64,000 bases of DNA from Yaniella halotolerans DSM 15476 (GCF_000420805.1 NZ_ATVQ01000003.1:310001-374000), one strand, 5' to 3'. Positions 18,981 through 29,650 are shown, numbered from the stretch's first letter. Numbers and translations: made by a program. Notes: a model not told the origin generated them from the letters alone.

Positions 18981-21109
18981 TTCCAGTGGAGGTTGCGGAG
19001 CAGTGGTTGGTAGGGGTCTAACCAGATGGCGGGTTGGAACCAGGTGTGGCCGTTGTGTTTGCGGATGCGCCATTTACCAATGTGGACGGCGGCGTGGTGG
19101 TGGCTGCAGAGGGTGATGGCGTTGTTGACGCTGGTGTTGCCACCGGCCAGCCAGTCTTTGATGTGGTGGATATCGCAGAACACGGCCGGGGTGGTACACC
19201 CTGGTGCTTGGCAGCCACGATCTCTAGCTAAGATCGCCCTGCGTTGCGCGGTAGTAAACAACCGTTTGGTGCGTTTTTGCTGTAACACGGTATCGGGGCC
19301 GTCCCAGAGTTGGGCGACCAGTTCACTATCACAGGACAGGATTTCAGCATCAGCCGGATGCATCGACCCATGGTTGAGTGCTTCGGATCGGTAGGGGGTC
19401 CAGGGGAATTGGTTGATGAACCGCGTGTACCGGCCTTCGATGGCTGGTGCACCAGGATCATGGAGCCTGCATGGACAAGCGTCTCCTGGATCCAGGGGTC
19501 CGTGATGGTGGGCAGCCTGCTCCGATGCATCGGGGTTGGGGTGTCGGATCGTGGGCGGGATCAGCCCGGCAGGACCGGCTGGGCGTCTGAGATCTGGTGG
19601 TAACGGTGGGACGCCCAGGGTGTGGTAGGCGGTTTGGAGGTCTTGGGTGATGACCAGTTGTGCTGAGGCGCCGTGGCTTTGCTTGATCCCCAGCTCTGTG
19701 GGATGCATCCGTAACACGATGCGAAACATCCCGATCAGCAGGGCAGCGATCTGCTGGCCTGAGCTCATCGGATCAATCGCGTTGAGGTTATCGGTGGTGT
19801 AGGTGTTGCCCTGGGCGTCCTCACCCACCGTCTGGCCGGTGTCGTCAAGGGGGAGGTCGTCAATATTATCAGGGACCTCTCCGAACGGGACATCATCACA
19901 GTTCGGGAAGGCTTCCTCTGAGGTGGTTGGGCCGTGACCGGAGGTCTGATCACCAGCATCGGTACGGTGTTGTTGCCCGGTGTTGTCGTTGCCGGCTGGA
20001 TGACTGGTGTTCTCGCCGTTTTCCTGACCGGTGGTCGCGGTGTTGGCGCCAGTAGTACCGGCCGGGTGGATCAGGTTGCGAACATCGAATGGGATATCGG
20101 GTGGGGTGCCATCGGCTTTGAGCATGTGCAGGACGAAGTTTTTGAACTGGTTGTACACGTCTGGGGTGGCGTTGAGCCAGATGCGGCCGCCGCCTTCGGG
20201 GAAGCTTTTGGTCTTGATCGCATTATCCGGTGGTTTGCGTAAGGCTTGAGACGGTGAGGGCCCATCCGCGTTGAGTTCGTGGGCGATCTGGTCCATCCAC
20301 CCTTTTTTAGCTGCTGAGAGTTCTTCTGGTGTGACATGCTCACCGGCTTCTGCCAGCACGGGTTCAAAGGCAGCCATGATTTGGTCGACGAGTCCGGGTG
20401 GGACGTCGCAGGCACCGGCGTAGTCGTGGAGTTCGGTGTGCATGGCCAGGAGCCGGTCCAGGTTTTCAGCGCTGAGGCGCCCGTTGACAAAGGACTCGGC
20501 TATTACCGGATAGGTGGGATGCGAGGACAACACCTCAGGGTCGCCACCAGGCCGGTGCGTAACCAGCGGGCCACGCTGCAAATGTTTTTTGGTTTTGGCC
20601 GCGGACCAGTGGCGGGTTTGGCACAGGTAGTGCCGATCGTCGCGGAAGGCTGAGGCATCGTAGGGAGTACCGAAGTAGCGTTGTTGCTCGCTCATCGAGG
20701 CGGTGACGTAACTGGCATATAACGTGTTGGCGGCTTCGGTGAGGTGTTCCATTCGGCCAAACATCAAACCCAGTGCTTGCAAGGTGTCGTAGTAATTGTC
20801 GGGGGCCACCGGTGCGGTTGCACCACGAGTTTGCTCGTCGTGTTCTGCCGGCACATCGGTCGAGTCTGAGGTGGTGGCAGCGGGTGTGGCCCGGGGGCGG
20901 AAGCCATTCCAGTCGCCGCCAGGCTCGGTGCTAAATGTGGGGATCGTGGTGTAGGTCGTGGGGTCCTGCATGGTGGCCACGATGACATTGAGCAGTTGTG
21001 TGCCAGCGTGGACGAGCTCACCCAGCGAGGCGTCTGCCAGTTTGTCCATGTTCAGCAGGTCTGTGGGCACTGGAATCCCAATATTGGGCAACAACGATGG
21101 GAGCTCCAT
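18974..21109 (-). CDS. DUF222 / HNH endonuclease domain protein (13E12-like)
   Basis: 711 residues from an ATG preceded by AAGGAGG at 5 bases; an in-frame ATG nine codons upstream is less likely. The N-terminal two thirds are the DUF222 helical region, with a Thr/Gly/Asn-rich low-complexity insert at about residues 360-420. The C-terminal HNH nuclease carries CxxxxC (GCQAPGC), DIHHIKDW and a terminal SHHHAAVH. This family is often multicopy in Actinobacteria and its role is unsettled (mobile-like, defence or repair have been suggested). A second, diverged copy is at 49023. Confidence 0.9.
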   Translation of the reverse strand: MELPSLLPNIGIPVPTDLLNMDKLADASLGELVHAGTQLLNVIVATMQDPTTYTTIPTFSTEPGGDWNGFRPRATPAATTSDSTDVPAEHDEQTRGATAPVAPDNYYDTLQALGLMFGRMEHLTEAANTLYASYVTASMSEQQRYFGTPYDASAFRDDRHYLCQTRHWSAAKTKKHLQRGPLVTHRPGGDPEVLSSHPTYPVIAESFVNGRLSAENLDRLLAMHTELHDYAGACDVPPGLVDQIMAAFEPVLAEAGEHVTPEELSAAKKGWMDQIAHELNADGPSPSQALRKPPDNAIKTKSFPEGGGRIWLNATPDVYNQFKNFVLHMLKADGTPPDIPFDVRNLIHPAGTTGANTATTGQENGENTSHPAGNDNTGQQHRTDAGDQTSGHGPTTSEEAFPNCDDVPFGEVPDNIDDLPLDDTGQTVGEDAQGNTYTTDNLNAIDPMSSGQQIAALLIGMFRIVLRMHPTELGIKQSHGASAQLVITQDLQTAYHTLGVPPLPPDLRRPAGPAGLIPPTIRHPNPDASEQAAHHHGPLDPGDACPCRLHDPGAPAIEGRYTRFINQFPWTPYRSEALNHGSMHPADAEILSCDSELVAQLWDGPDTVLQQKRTKRLFTTAQRRAILARDRGCQAPGCTTPAVFCDIHHIKDWLAGGNTSVNNAITLCSHHHAAVHIGKWRIRKHNGHTWFQPAIWLDPYQPLLRNLHWNT

Positions 21110-21611
21110 AGTGGCCTCCTTCAACCAAACAATCATGGACTCAGAACAACAGGAACCTCAGAGAAACAAATACGTGGCAATGCATAGGAGAAGAAATGGG
21201 AGCGTTTGTGTACCACTATTCTACCGACCTCGCCTGACTTTCACAAGGCTTTCGCGCATCTTTTCATATGTTTATGTAATGCTCTATTGCATATGTAGTG
21301 CCATTATCATGAGGTCAAGATTTGGTGTTGGTGTGTTGCGTGTTTTGTGGATAACTCGCCAAACCGGCCAAAGTTCTCCACACCACTAAAAGACACGGTT
21401 GCAGGTGAGGCAGCATTGCTGTATTTGGGCACAGTTCAATTCTGGCTGGGTAGCGATCTAGCACAGTAGGCGATGGCCGAGCGGTGCGTCGATAATGAGC
21501 CCTGCATTCAAGATCTACTGCCGAGCGTAGCGCGACCGCCTCATAGTGGGCACACAAAAAAGTGCAGGTGGAAGAGTATTCCACCTGCACTTTGTCTTGA
21601 GTGTTTAAGAT
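21110..21611. other. Non-coding spacer
   Basis: About 500 bases between the DUF222 gene and pncA. AT-rich stretches at 21200-21310 probably hold the DUF222 promoter. The last 60 bases hold the pncBA terminator. No convincing gene was seen on either strand. Confidence 0.5.
21552..21593 (-). terminator. Rho-independent terminator of pncB-pncA
   Basis: Perfect 15-bp stem (21559-21573 with 21579-21593) and a 5-base loop; on the minus strand it runs into TTTTTTGTG. It lies 18 bases after the pncA stop. Confidence 0.9.
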
Positions 21612-22277
21612 TTAGCCGATGAAGGTCTTGGCTCCAGGCCATTCAGAGAGCATGACGCCGCAATCTTCCATCTCATCGGTGGCGTCATCGATGTTTTTAT
21701 CCGACACACCGGCGGTGAGGTTGGTGATGACGCGGACTTCGTAGCCGGCATCGGATGCGTCCATCGCGGTTGCACGGACACAGTGGTCAGTAGCAATGCC
21801 GACTATGGTGACTCGCTCGACGTCGTGCTCTCGCAGCCACTCGTCCATGGTGATGGAACTTGAATCGGTGGCGGCGGCTGCGGCAGCGGTGGCGCCGTAT
21901 GGGCCAGCCATGCCGTCTTGGTTGCGAATGAGATCTGGTTCGCCGAGAATTCCGTCGAAGCCCGAATAGCCATCGTTGTACTGGCCCTTCAAGAACTCCG
22001 CGTCGATAAACTCGGTGTCCAAATTCTCATGGAGCTCAGCACCTGGAGTGCCTGCGACACAGTGGACCGGCCACGTGTTTTCAAAGTCTGGTTCGTCCGA
22101 GAAATGCGGACCTGGATCAATATGCCAGTCGCGAGTGGTGGCAATGACATCGAATTTCTGACCACACTGGTTCATGTATTCGGTGATCAATGCAGCAGTC
22201 TGCGCTCCGTCGTTAACGGCTAGCGTTCCGCCTTCGCAAAAGTCCTGTTGGATATCCACGATGATCAGCGCGTGCAT
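21612..22277 (-). CDS. pncA: Nicotinamidase (isochorismatase family)
   Basis: Hydrolyses nicotinamide to nicotinate for NAD salvage; 221 residues. Catalytic triad D8, K97, C166 and metal ligands D50, H52, H58 are all in place. AAAGGA lies upstream of the chosen ATG; the frame is open further upstream but that part overlaps pncB. Residues 128-141 form an alanine/serine-rich insert not usual in the family. It follows pncB by 55 bases, so nicotinamide deamidation and nicotinate use are on one transcript. Confidence 0.92.
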   Translation of the reverse strand: MHALIIVDIQQDFCEGGTLAVNDGAQTAALITEYMNQCGQKFDVIATTRDWHIDPGPHFSDEPDFENTWPVHCVAGTPGAELHENLDTEFIDAEFLKGQYNDGYSGFDGILGEPDLIRNQDGMAGPYGATAAAAAATDSSSITMDEWLREHDVERVTIVGIATDHCVRATAMDASDAGYEVRVITNLTAGVSDKNIDDATDEMEDCGVMLSEWPGAKTFIG

Positions 22278-22332
22278 GGTGTCTAATCCTTTGGTGTTGA
22301 AATGTAGTTTTCGGTATGGGTGACCGGACAGC

Positions 22333-23655
22333 TTAGTGTAGCTCAAATACCGTAGGAATGGCGGGTTCTCCATCTTGTAGTCGGCGAGCAACTCGCGGGA
22401 GCTCGGAGACCGTTTGTTTATGGTGTGCTGCGGCCCGTTGTACGGCAGTTGAACCGGTGTATTGAGTTTGCACTTCTCCGCCGTCGACCACTTTTACCTG
22501 GAGTGGTCGATGGTTGGCATCCCACTGCGGTTCCTGGCCTGCGATGACCACTTCGGCGGTGGCAACCCCGTTATCCATACGGCGTGCGGCGAATTTTCGT
22601 CCGCCGCGGCTGGTCTTGCCTTCGGCTTGTTTTTGTACGTCTATCCACTTGCCATTGTGATCCTGCCGGGTGGTTAGCTTATAAACCAGCGACGCCGTGG
22701 GTGCACCCGAGCCGGTAACCAGCTGGGTCCCCACACCGTACGCATCGACCGGTGCAGATCGTAGGGCTGCAATAGCGTACTCGTCCAAATCCGAGGTGAC
22801 AACTATACCAGTGTTGGTGTTACCAAGATCATCCAACAGCCGTCGCACATTGTGCGCCTCTTCGAGCAGGTCACCTGAATCAATGCGTACATACGCGAGT
22901 TCGGATCCGGCGACGTCGACAGCGTTTCGGACGCCGGCTTCAATGTCGAATGTGTCGATGAGCAGGGTGGTGTCGCGCCCCATGGTTTCAACCTGTGCTT
23001 GGAACGCGGTTTTTTCGTCGTCGTGCAGCAGGGTAAAGGAGTGCGCGGAGGTTCCGGCGGTGTTAATGTCGTAGCGGAGTCCGGCAGCGAGATTGGATGT
23101 CGAGGTGAATCCGGTAATGGCGGCGGCGCGTGCGGCAGCGACGGCGGCTTCCTCGTGGGCTCGGCGGGACCCCATTTCGATGCAGGCGCGACCCCCGGCG
23201 GCCATGGTCATGCGTGAACCTGCTGATGCAACGGCGGTGTCGTAGTTGTGCACCGACAACAGGTAGGTTTCCAAGATCACGGCCTCAGCGAAGGTTGCTT
23301 CGACCTGCATGATGGGGGAGTTCGGAAAGTACGGTTCACCTTCGGCATAGGCATAAATATCGCCGCTGAACGTGTAATGAGCCAACCAGTTAATGGTGTC
23401 TTCGGATACGACGTTGTGGTCGGAGAGGAATCCGAGGTGTTCGTCGTCGAAGCGAAACTCTGAAAGCCCTTCCAAAAAGCGACCCTGTCCTGCACTGACA
23501 CCGTATCGTCGTCCAGCAGGCATGCGTCTTGCGAAGAGTTCGAAAACCGCTTTATGGTCGGCGGTGCCAGCTTTGCGAGCCGCGTCGACCATGGTCAACT
23601 CATAGTGGTCAGTAAAAAACGAGGTTGGGCCTACGCCACGAGGTGTGTTACTCAC
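22333..23655 (-). CDS. pncB: Nicotinate phosphoribosyltransferase
   Basis: Converts nicotinate and PRPP to nicotinate mononucleotide, the committed step of the Preiss-Handler pathway. 440 residues from a GTG with AGGGTGGG upstream. The N-terminal FFTDHYELTM, the YVRIDSGDL core and the GVGTQLVT phosphate-binding region are characteristic. Divergent from clpS, as in many Micrococcales. Confidence 0.94.
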   Translation of the reverse strand: MSNTPRGVGPTSFFTDHYELTMVDAARKAGTADHKAVFELFARRMPAGRRYGVSAGQGRFLEGLSEFRFDDEHLGFLSDHNVVSEDTINWLAHYTFSGDIYAYAEGEPYFPNSPIMQVEATFAEAVILETYLLSVHNYDTAVASAGSRMTMAAGGRACIEMGSRRAHEEAAVAAARAAAITGFTSTSNLAAGLRYDINTAGTSAHSFTLLHDDEKTAFQAQVETMGRDTTLLIDTFDIEAGVRNAVDVAGSELAYVRIDSGDLLEEAHNVRRLLDDLGNTNTGIVVTSDLDEYAIAALRSAPVDAYGVGTQLVTGSGAPTASLVYKLTTRQDHNGKWIDVQKQAEGKTSRGGRKFAARRMDNGVATAEVVIAGQEPQWDANHRPLQVKVVDGGEVQTQYTGSTAVQRAAAHHKQTVSELPRVARRLQDGEPAIPTVFELH

Positions 23656-23742
23656 GGGTCCCACCCTAGCGCTTTGGGACAGTCTGTGACACATTTTGGC
23701 CTACGCTGTCAGGATTGGTGCACACGGGGTTCAGTTCTTGCT

Positions 23743-23755
23743 TAGAATGTGGGGC
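23743..23755 (+). promoter_or_regulatory. Predicted -10 of a leaderless clpS transcript
   Basis: TAGAAT at 23743-23748 ends 7 bases before the ATG at 23756. No purine-rich ribosome binding site at normal distance; the -35 is unclear. Confidence 0.45.
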
Positions 23756-24052
23756 ATGTCCATTACGAGTGCAGTTGATGTTGATCCGGAGATTGTCGTT
23801 GAAGAGACGACGCATCTCGGCCACCCTTGGAAGGTGCTTGTCTGGAATGATCCGGTGAACCTGATGAGCTATGTCACCTACGTGTTCCGGTCGTATTTCG
23901 GGTTTACCGCTTCGGTTGCGCATAAATTGATGTTGCAGGTACACCACGAAGGCAAGGCAGTGGTAGCCAACGGGTCCAAAGAGGAAGCCGAACGGCACGT
24001 GGCTGCGATGCACGGGTTCGGCCTGTGGGCAACCTACGAACAGAATGATTAA
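23756..24052 (+). CDS. clpS: ATP-dependent Clp protease adaptor ClpS
   Basis: 98 residues. Recognises N-end-rule substrates and delivers them to ClpAP/ClpCP. The core [16 protein letters not shown] (about residues 25-40) with the NDxxN-type substrate pocket and the C-terminal [12 protein letters not shown] segment are plain. An open frame upstream to 23696 has no family character. First gene of the clpS-DUF2017-murI run. Confidence 0.93.
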   Translation: MSITSAVDVDPEIVVEETTHLGHPWKVLVWNDPVNLMSYVTYVFRSYFGFTASVAHKLMLQVHHEGKAVVANGSKEEAERHVAAMHGFGLWATYEQND

Positions 24053-24070
24053 GGATACGACACATCCCCT

Positions 24071-24745
24071 ATGGCTTTAGCGTTCAAATCAACTCTGCGC
24101 GGTTACTCCGCCTATCTGGAGAAACCCGAGCGTCAAATTCTCCGGTCGCTATTCTCTGATGTCCTCACATTGTTGGATGGGGTGAGCCCGGCCGACGACC
24201 CGTTGGAAGAGGATAAGCCGAAATTTTTTGACCGGTTCCGTTCCCGGCAGGATGCGGCGCAGTTGCCCGAGGCTCCCGCTACGGAAAACGATTCGCCAAC
24301 GGACGCAGCATTTTGGGACCTGGTAGGTTCACTGACCGACGACGATGTCCAGGTGGATCTCAGCGACCCGGCGGTGCAACGGCTCTTACCTGACGCTCGT
24401 TCCGGTGAAGGCGCCGAAGAAGGCTCAGCACAGTTCCGAGACCTGGCCCAGGAGGATATCCGTCAAAAGAAGATTGCGGATCTGCAGCGGGCCTATGCGC
24501 TGGTGCAGACGCCGTCGTTGATGCTGTCGCAGAAGGAAGCAGAGGCGTTTGGTCGGGCCCTGAATCAGGTGCGCTTGGTGTTGTCGTCCAGGCTTGAAAT
24601 TGAGCACGAGGATGACGCCGAACGGATTCATGAGATTGATTCGGTTGATCAAGCGACCGATGTCGAGCGCTACATGGCGTTGTTGTACAACTTTGTATCG
24701 TGGCTGCAGGAAACCCTTATGCAGGCGTTGATTGGAGACCTCTGA
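24071..24745 (+). CDS. DUF2017 family protein
   Basis: 224 residues, acidic and helical, without transmembrane segments. DUF2017 proteins lie between clpS and murI in many Actinobacteria; the function is not known. The last base of its TGA is the first base of the murI ATG, so the two are coupled. C-terminal part [20 protein letters not shown] is the most conserved-looking region. Confidence 0.85.
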   Translation: MALAFKSTLRGYSAYLEKPERQILRSLFSDVLTLLDGVSPADDPLEEDKPKFFDRFRSRQDAAQLPEAPATENDSPTDAAFWDLVGSLTDDDVQVDLSDPAVQRLLPDARSGEGAEEGSAQFRDLAQEDIRQKKIADLQRAYALVQTPSLMLSQKEAEAFGRALNQVRLVLSSRLEIEHEDDAERIHEIDSVDQATDVERYMALLYNFVSWLQETLMQALIGDL

Positions 24746-25638
24746 TGATAACCCCTACTCCGACAGCGCCGATCGGTATCTTTGACTCGGGAGTTGGCGG
24801 CCTGACGGTCGCTCGCGCGGTGATCGACCAGCTGCCTGACGAGGACATTGTTTATGTCGGTGATACCGAGAATACGCCGTACGGCCCCAAGCCGATTGCC
24901 GAAGTGCGTCGCCTGGCCTTGACGATCATGGACGAACTCGTAGACGCCGGCGTCAAGCTGCTGGTGATTGCCTGTAACTCCGCCACCGCGGCGGTGCTGC
25001 GCGACGCGCGCGAACGCTACACCAAGGCGTATGGTATCCCGGTGGTCGAGGTCATTCAGCCGGCTGTGCAGCGGGCGGTCACCTCGACGCAAAATGGGCG
25101 GGTCGGCGTCATCGGCACCGAAGCCACCATTTCATCAGGCGCTTACGAGGATATGTTTGCCGCGGCACCACAGTTGCACATCACGTCGTCGGCCGCACCG
25201 CGGTTTGTGGAATACGTGGAGCGCGGGATCACAACGGGGCCCGAGCTGATTGCCCTGGCAGAACGGTATTTGGCGCCCTTCAAACAGGCGGATGTTGATA
25301 CCTTGATCCTTGGCTGCACGCACTACCCGCTGCTGGCCGGTGTGATCAGCTACGTGATGGGGGAGAACGTGAATTTGGTCACCTCGTCAGAGTCAACGGC
25401 CCGTGCGGTGTACCGTGAACTCGTGCGTCACGGATTAGAGAATCCGGCAGGTGCGGCAGGCGAGATTCCGCCTGCTACCTCGCGCCACAAGTTCATGTCG
25501 ACCGGGGATCCGGGGAATTTCGCACAACTGGCTACCCGCTTTTTGGGGCCAGAAGTCGGTGGCGTAACTCAAATTCGCACGGTCGCCGAACAGTTCCCGA
25601 CCGGTACACTGTCGGTAATCAACGCACACGGCAACTAG
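24745..25638 (+). CDS. murI: Glutamate racemase
   Basis: Makes D-glutamate for peptidoglycan; 297 residues. The two catalytic cysteines are in ACNSATA and GCTHYPLL, and the N-terminal [12 protein letters not shown] is the classic start of the family. Start ATG overlaps the DUF2017 stop (TGATG); a frame extension upstream overlaps that gene and is rejected. The C-terminus is about 25 residues longer than the shortest family members. Confidence 0.95.
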   Translation: MITPTPTAPIGIFDSGVGGLTVARAVIDQLPDEDIVYVGDTENTPYGPKPIAEVRRLALTIMDELVDAGVKLLVIACNSATAAVLRDARERYTKAYGIPVVEVIQPAVQRAVTSTQNGRVGVIGTEATISSGAYEDMFAAAPQLHITSSAAPRFVEYVERGITTGPELIALAERYLAPFKQADVDTLILGCTHYPLLAGVISYVMGENVNLVTSSESTARAVYRELVRHGLENPAGAAGEIPPATSRHKFMSTGDPGNFAQLATRFLGPEVGGVTQIRTVAEQFPTGTLSVINAHGN

Positions 25639-25681
25639 ACCGTTAGAATTTCTGGAATTTTAGGTCGAAGGAATCGAGGAC

Positions 25682-26491
25682 ATGCAGCTCACCATTATTG
25701 GCGCGTCTGGCTCATTTCCCGGTCCGGGATCGCCTGCGTCATGTTATCTGGTCTCGGCTAATGGGGTCGATGCAGACGGTAACCCAAAAACGTGGCGCAT
25801 TCTGCTGGACCTTGGTAACGGAGCATTGGGGACGCTGCAGCGCTATGTAGCTCTCGAGGACATTGACGCGATCTTGTTGTCCCACCTACACCCAGACCAC
25901 TTCATGGACTTGTGCGGGTTGCACGTCGTCGTCCGTTGGAATCCCTATGGTTGGGATGCCGGACGGATTCCGGTTTATGGTCCAGCCGGTACCGCGGATC
26001 GCACAGCGATCGCCTACGGCATGGACCCGGATCCCGGTATGCACCCAGACTTTGACTTTATCGACTGGCAAGAACGTCAGGCCGTGGAGATCGGGCCCTT
26101 CAAGGTCACACCGTATTTGGTGCGCCATCCGATCGATGAGTCCTATGCGTTACGAGTCGAGGCCACCGAGCCAACACCAGACGGTGAACTCACTTCCGTG
26201 CTGACCTACTCGGGCGACACCGATACCGCGCCCGGGCTGGTTGAAGCTGCCCAGGGCGCCCACCTGTTTTTATGTGAGGCCGCATTTCACGAAGGCCGCG
26301 ATGACGCCATCGACGGTGTGCATCTGACCGGCAAACGCGCCGGCGAAATGGCTACCGCCGCTGATGTTGGCCGGTTGCTGTTGACCCACATTCCGGTGTG
26401 GAATGACCCGTTGGTGACCTCGCAGGAAGCCCGCACCACTTTTGACGGTCAATTGGCCGTAGCCGTTTCCGGCGTTACTTACACCGTATAG
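25682..26491 (+). CDS. Metallo-beta-lactamase-fold hydrolase (RNase Z-like)
   Basis: 269 residues. Metal motif HLHPDH at 68-73, YSGDTD with the bridging aspartate and [10 protein letters not shown] near the C-terminus. It belongs to the RNase Z/phosphodiesterase-like branch often found between murI and rph in Actinobacteria. Substrate unknown; tRNA 3' processing is possible given the rph neighbour, but the RNase Z exosite arm is not seen. Confidence 0.88.
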   Translation: MQLTIIGASGSFPGPGSPASCYLVSANGVDADGNPKTWRILLDLGNGALGTLQRYVALEDIDAILLSHLHPDHFMDLCGLHVVVRWNPYGWDAGRIPVYGPAGTADRTAIAYGMDPDPGMHPDFDFIDWQERQAVEIGPFKVTPYLVRHPIDESYALRVEATEPTPDGELTSVLTYSGDTDTAPGLVEAAQGAHLFLCEAAFHEGRDDAIDGVHLTGKRAGEMATAADVGRLLLTHIPVWNDPLVTSQEARTTFDGQLAVAVSGVTYTV

Positions 26492-26502
26492 AGGAGTTTT
26501 GT

Positions 26503-27249
26503 TTGTCCACTCGTGCCGATGATCGCACCGTATCCCAGCTTAGGGAAGCCACCATCGAAACCGGCTGGTCCGCCCACGCTGAAGGCTCAGCCATCGTGTC
26601 GTTTGGGGACACCAAGGTCTTGTGCACCGCCAGCTTTACCGAAGGGGTGCCACGCTGGCTCAAGGGCAAAAATCGGGGCTGGGTCACCGCAGAGTACGCG
26701 ATGCTGCCCCGGGCCACCACGGATCGCAATGCTCGAGAATCGGTGCGCGGCAAAGTTTCGGGCCGTACCCAGGAAATCTCACGGCTTATCGGTCGAAGCC
26801 TGCGGGCCGTGGTCGATACCAAGGCACTGGGCGAGAACACCATTGTGGTTGACTGTGACGTCATCCAGGCCGACGGCGGGACCCGCACCGCCGCAATCAC
26901 CGGAGCCTGGGTTGCACTGGCACAGGCCATCGAATGGGCACGCGAGCAGCGCATCATCCGTTCAACAGCCAAACCCCTGACCGGTTCAGTTGCAGCGGTC
27001 TCCGTTGGCATGGTCGACGACGTCGCCGTGCTGGACCTGCCGTATGAAGAAGACGTGCGTGCCGAAACCGACATGAATGTGGTCACCACCGGTGACGGCG
27101 ACTTCATTGAAATTCAGGGCACCGCTGAAGAACAGCCTTTCAACCGCGCCCAACTGGATGCCATGCTGGACCTGGCCGTTGCTGGGACCGCGCAGCTCAC
27201 CCAAATCCAGCAGCAAGCGCTTGCTGCAGTCTCGGAACAGGATGCCTGA
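26503..27249 (+). CDS. rph: Ribonuclease PH
   Basis: Phosphorolytic 3' exonuclease that trims tRNA precursors; 248 residues. The TTG start has GAGGAG six bases upstream. Family segments such as [17 protein letters not shown], the [19 protein letters not shown] region and [18 protein letters not shown] are present. Its TGA overlaps the ATG of rdgB. Confidence 0.95.
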   Translation: MSTRADDRTVSQLREATIETGWSAHAEGSAIVSFGDTKVLCTASFTEGVPRWLKGKNRGWVTAEYAMLPRATTDRNARESVRGKVSGRTQEISRLIGRSLRAVVDTKALGENTIVVDCDVIQADGGTRTAAITGAWVALAQAIEWAREQRIIRSTAKPLTGSVAAVSVGMVDDVAVLDLPYEEDVRAETDMNVVTTGDGDFIEIQGTAEEQPFNRAQLDAMLDLAVAGTAQLTQIQQQALAAVSEQDA

Positions 27250-27863
27250 TGGAACCAGTTGTCGTTTTAGCATCGCATAACGCAGGCAAACTCGCCGAGC
27301 TTCGAGCCATTCTGACCGAGGCCATCGACTCACTTGCACCCGAACAAATCGTCGACGCTGCCACGGTCAATGCTCCGGACGTGATTGAAGACGGGCTGAC
27401 CTTCGAGGCCAACGCCCTAAAGAAAGCCACGTTGACAGCCCAGGCCACCGGTCTGATTGCCGTGGCCGACGATTCGGGTCTCACCGTGGACGTCCTGCGC
27501 AGAGCGCCCGGGATTTTCTCGGCGCGCTGGGCCGGCAAACACGGTGATGATCAAGCCAATATGGAACTGTTACTGGCTCAACTGGCAGATATCGACCACC
27601 CACACCGCGGTGCCGCATTCGTATGCGCTGCTGCCTTTGCCACACCGGATGAAAAAACGCACGTGGAATTTGGCAAACTGGCCGGCGATCTCACCTTCGA
27701 GCCACGGGGCGACTACGGCTTCGGCTATGACCCGATCGTTGAACTAGCCCAGTACGGTAAGACCGTGGCCGAACTCGATGCGGAAACCAAAAACGAAATT
27801 TCACACCGCGGCCAAGCGTTCCGCGCCCTAGCACTACACTTGGCAGGTGTGCTCGGTCAGTGA
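27249..27863 (+). CDS. rdgB: XTP/dITP diphosphatase (RdgB/HAM1)
   Basis: House-cleaning enzyme that removes non-canonical purine nucleotides; 204 residues. SHNAGKLAELRAIL at about 9-22, FEANALKKA, ADDSGL and the C-terminal SHRGQAFRAL motif are diagnostic. Overlaps rph by 1 base and the following exonuclease gene by 4 bases, consistent with one coupled operon. Confidence 0.95.
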   Translation: MEPVVVLASHNAGKLAELRAILTEAIDSLAPEQIVDAATVNAPDVIEDGLTFEANALKKATLTAQATGLIAVADDSGLTVDVLRRAPGIFSARWAGKHGDDQANMELLLAQLADIDHPHRGAAFVCAAAFATPDEKTHVEFGKLAGDLTFEPRGDYGFGYDPIVELAQYGKTVAELDAETKNEISHRGQAFRALALHLAGVLGQ

Positions 27864-28900
27864 TCAACTTCACCGCCCTTGATTTTGAAACGGCCAATGG
27901 TTTTCGAGGCTCAGCATGCGCGGTAGGAGCGGTCAAAATCCGCGACGGCGTTATCGCTGAAACCCACTACTCGTTATTGCAGCCGCCGGTCGGCTACGAT
28001 CGTTTCGACCCGCGCAATATGGCGATCCACGGGATCACCCCCGACGACGTCGCCACCGCGCCCACGTTCGCAGAGCATTTTGCAACGCTGCATGAGTTTG
28101 TGCACGACGACGTTGTTGTTGCCCATAACGTCGGCTTCGATATTGGTGTCATCGAATCAGGACTGGAAGTATGCGAGCTGCCGATTCCCCGGTTCGAGTT
28201 CGCCTGCTCGCTGACGTTATCCCGGAAAAACTACAAACTGGCTTCTCACGCGTTGCCTTCCGCTGCAGCTGAAGCCGGATTTGTGTTGGAAAATCACCAC
28301 AACGCCCTCGAAGATGCCAAAGCCTCCGCAGCCATCGTGGTGGATGTTGCCCGACGACTGGCCGCCGAGTCGCTGGACGCCACGTTGGAAGTCTCCGGTA
28401 TGCAGCGCAGAACGCTGGCAGCGCGCGACGTCGGGGACACGCTGTCACGTCCGACACGTCATGCACTGACCATGCCCGGCATGTTTGACGCCGCAAATCA
28501 CGCGGTTGCGGCAGAAGCCTTACCCGATCTGATTCGTTGGCCCAATGAGGGCACAAACCCGCCGACCAATGAGTTCGCCGATAGCAAGCATCCGTTATTT
28601 GGACATCACGTAGCATTCACCGGATTGCTCGGACTTTCCCGTCAAGATGCAAAGAACAAGGCGGCCGCCTACGGTGCGCAAACACAGTCGCGTATCGGTG
28701 GCACCACCACCATGGTGATTGTTGGTGACGGAATTCGTCCGGAAGAGCTCGCCAACTTTGAACAGCATCCACGTTTGCAGCAGCGAAAAATGCAAGAAGT
28801 CGTTCGACGCCGTGAACAGGGACAAAACATCGTCTTGGTGACGGAGCCTGAATTTTTAGGCATGCTCAACGAAAATTGGCCTCACGCGACCGCTATGTAA
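27860..28900 (+). CDS. DEDDh exonuclease with C-terminal BRCT domain
   Basis: 346 residues. N-terminal DnaQ-like exonuclease (about 1-170): DFET with D8 and E10, HNVGFD, and HNALEDAKA. A BRCT domain follows at about 250-335 (GHHVAFTGLLGLSRQDAKNK, then a GGTTTMVIVGD segment). This architecture is known for stand-alone epsilon-like proteins in Actinobacteria and suggests DNA repair. GTG start overlaps rdgB by 4 bases. Confidence 0.9.
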   Translation: MINFTALDFETANGFRGSACAVGAVKIRDGVIAETHYSLLQPPVGYDRFDPRNMAIHGITPDDVATAPTFAEHFATLHEFVHDDVVVAHNVGFDIGVIESGLEVCELPIPRFEFACSLTLSRKNYKLASHALPSAAAEAGFVLENHHNALEDAKASAAIVVDVARRLAAESLDATLEVSGMQRRTLAARDVGDTLSRPTRHALTMPGMFDAANHAVAAEALPDLIRWPNEGTNPPTNEFADSKHPLFGHHVAFTGLLGLSRQDAKNKAAAYGAQTQSRIGGTTTMVIVGDGIRPEELANFEQHPRLQQRKMQEVVRRREQGQNIVLVTEPEFLGMLNENWPHATAM

Positions 28901-28945
28901 GCACCTCGGTGAAGTTTTGAGACTGCTGTGCTAGTCTCTGACTTC

Positions 28946-29650
28946 GTGATAGAAACACCAGCAAAATATCGTCGTGCAGCTGCTAGCGCGAATCTTGGTG
29001 AGATAGTAGCTATCCACCATGATCGACCTGGACCTCGAACGGTTCTGGCCTTCATCGGAGCTTGGATTCTCATGAGCGCGCTGACATGGCTCGCACCCGG
29101 GGAAACACTCCTGTTGGCAGTTGCTCCAACGGCTTTATTCTTCCTGCTCTGGCTGGTTATCTACATCATGATGGCCGGGGAACGACTGGTCGTATGCCAG
29201 CGCGGCATCCTCTTGGGGAGCTTTGCTCCGTTTTTACGACCCTATGCGATAGCTTATGAACAGCTGATTGTTGGCAGTGTTGTGCCCATCAGCGGTGGTC
29301 TGCGTCGCTACCACAAACAAACTGGAATAGCACCGTTCACGTCGAGTATCCGAACGGCGTGGTGGTCACGACGCGGCGTGTCCATGGCTGGTCCAACGCC
29401 AGCAGAAGCTCGAGCACGGCTCAGACACGGGCTCGGCCCTGATCAACCTGGCCGAATTGGATCGCCATGGCTCATCGGCACGCGCGCTGCTGCCGAAGCC
29501 GCAACGGCGGATATTGCACGGGCAGCAGGTGCGGCAGGATGTATTGAACTCGCAAACGCCACTGCGATGGCGCCGCCGCGCACCCTATCAGGTCACGCTG
29601 CGGATAATCCCACGCAACTGCCGAACCTCCATGTGCCCAGTCGCCATTAG
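28946..29650 (+). CDS. Hypothetical membrane protein
   Basis: 234 residues from a GTG; an upstream in-frame GTG at 28928 would add six. Two hydrophobic helices lie at about 31-50 and 55-78; the rest is cytoplasmic with an alanine/arginine-rich C-terminal half. The part after the helices ([18 protein letters not shown]) could be a small PH-like domain that reports on a membrane protein, but this is a guess. I do not recognise a family. Convergent with the catalase gene, overlapping its stop by 4 bases. Confidence 0.6.
   Translation: MIETPAKYRRAAASANLGEIVAIHHDRPGPRTVLAFIGAWILMSALTWLAPGETLLLAVAPTALFFLLWLVIYIMMAGERLVVCQRGILLGSFAPFLRPYAIAYEQLIVGSVVPISGGLRRYHKQTGIAPFTSSIRTAWWSRRGVSMAGPTPAEARARLRHGLGPDQPGRIGSPWLIGTRAAAEAATADIARAAGAAGCIELANATAMAPPRTLSGHAADNPTQLPNLHVPSRH

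Noticed and set aside
19026-20653. Several plus-strand open frames opposite the first DUF222 gene
   Set aside because: They are shadows of GC-rich codons of the HNH protein; none has a start signal or family motif.
21315-21590. 91-codon minus-strand frame after pncA
   Set aside because: It runs through the terminator, is Cys/His/Arg-rich without pattern and has no ribosome binding site.
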